From Flavobacteriales bacterium (lineage in GTDB: Bacteria; Bacteroidota; Bacteroidia; Flavobacteriales; Flavobacteriaceae), in contig JALSTJ010000431.1 of assembly GCA_026983815.1 (NCBI GenBank), forward strand, positions 1 to 6,738: a stretch of 6,738 bases of DNA. The letters run 5' to 3'. The position numbers and the translations under genes are program-made. Under the pieces are notes generated by a model. It searched no databases, was not told the origin of the DNA, and was given only the letters and a program-made list of their open reading frames with translations. This document shows, piece by piece, positions 6,193 to 6,738 of the stretch (position 1 is the stretch's first letter; the number at the start of each line of letters is the position of its first letter).

Positions 6193-6738
6193 TTATTTCA
6201 GTTCTTTTAGATCTTTGGTTTCTTCCTGTTTTATCCTCTCTATAAATTCTTCAATCTTCATTGAACCCAAATCTCCTTCACGGTGTTTTCTCACAGAAAC
6301 CGTGCCGTTCTGTTGTTCTTGCTCTCCGATAATCACCATAAAGGGTGTTTTCATTACCTCGGCATCGCGTATCTTTCTACCTACCTTCTCATTTCGGTCG
6401 TCAATTGTGGCGCGAATATCGGAAATTTGCAGCAAATTTAAAACTTTTTTTGCATATTTCTCATATTTTTCGCTGATAGGCAAAATTTTAACTTGTTCGG
6501 GAGTGAGCCATAAAGGTAAATTTCCTCCGGTATGTTCTAACAAAATGGCGATAAATCTTTCCATAGAGCCAAAAGGCGCACGATGTATCATCACTGGACG
6601 ATGGGGTTTGTTATCGGCACCGGTATAGGTCAAATCAAATCGTTCGGGCAGATTGTAATCTACTTGAATGGTTCCCAATTGCCAACTTCTGCCCAAAGCA
6701 TCTTTTACCATAAAATCCAATTTGGGACCATAAAATGC
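6193..6738 (-). CDS. thrS: Threonyl-tRNA synthetase, C-terminal fragment
   Basis: The last 181 residues of ThrRS, which attaches threonine to tRNA-Thr; the N-terminal editing domain and most of the class II catalytic core lie beyond the right window edge. The reading frame enters at the edge with AFYGPKLDFMVKDALGRSWQ. Class II motif 3 follows in PVMIHRAPFGSMERF (fragment residues about 49-63). Its His in MIHRA corresponds to the third zinc ligand of the E. coli enzyme (His511) and the Arg of GSMER to the ATP-binding arginine. The anticodon-binding domain runs from about LPLWLTPEQVKILPI to the end, with DDRNEKVGRKIRDAE and a conserved tail rich in Glu and Lys. It ends at TAA 6193-6195, and infC starts 21 bases later, so the two are probably co-transcribed. 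The intact frame to the edge gives no sign of decay. Confidence 0.98.
   Translation of the reverse strand, partial: AFYGPKLDFMVKDALGRSWQLGTIQVDYNLPERFDLTYTGADNKPHRPVMIHRAPFGSMERFIAILLEHTGGNLPLWLTPEQVKILPISEKYEKYAKKVLNLLQISDIRATIDDRNEKVGRKIRDAEVMKTPFMVIIGEQEQQNGTVSVRKHREGDLGSMKIEEFIERIKQEETKDLKELK

Noticed and set aside
6215..6628. A 137-codon plus-strand open frame opposite thrS
   Set aside because: It lies wholly antisense to the conserved ThrRS coding sequence, shows no recognisable domain and has a composition typical of a reverse-strand shadow.

Overview
The window is AT-rich and every supported gene lies on the minus strand, so transcription runs from high to low coordinates. It reads as a chromosomal segment of a Bacteroidota bacterium, most likely Flavobacteriales. 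The evidence is a type IX secretion (T9SS) type A C-terminal sorting domain on a large exported protein, a candidate TAnnTTTG promoter element, mostly weak Shine-Dalgarno sequences before the genes, and the sequence style of IF3, L20 and L35. I cannot name the genus.

Layout in transcription order: (1) positions 6738-4934 carry a translation-related cluster: the C-terminal third of threonyl-tRNA synthetase (thrS, cut by the window edge), initiation factor IF3 (infC), and ribosomal proteins L35 (rpmI) and L20 (rplT). It ends at a strong intrinsic terminator at 4868-4904. This is the widely conserved thrS-infC-rpmI-rplT order. (2) Positions 4779-1654 encode one 1041-residue surface or secreted protein with a probable lipoprotein signal peptide, Asp-box (BNR-type) beta-propeller repeats, a PA domain inserted after the first repeat, and a T9SS sorting domain. 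It has its own terminator at 1606-1632. (3) Positions 1558-488 encode a membrane-anchored protein with four tandem ComEA-like helix-hairpin-helix units. (4) Positions 418-1 hold the N-terminal part of a YifB/ComM-family ATPase, preceded by a good match to the Bacteroidota -7 promoter element.

The translation genes form one functional unit: tRNA charging, initiation and 50S subunit proteins. The HhH protein and the ComM-family ATPase are plausible partners in DNA uptake and recombination, but that link is inferred from family and adjacency only. The most informative detail is that infC has no usable ATG, GTG or TTG start. The reading frame that preserves the IF3 N-terminus begins at an AUA codon, consistent with the known IF3 autoregulation through rare start codons. 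No mobile element, CRISPR array, tRNA or rRNA was seen, and all intergenic gaps are shorter than 160 bases. I did not find a clearly new multi-gene system; most of the window is conserved core genome plus one accessory-type surface protein.
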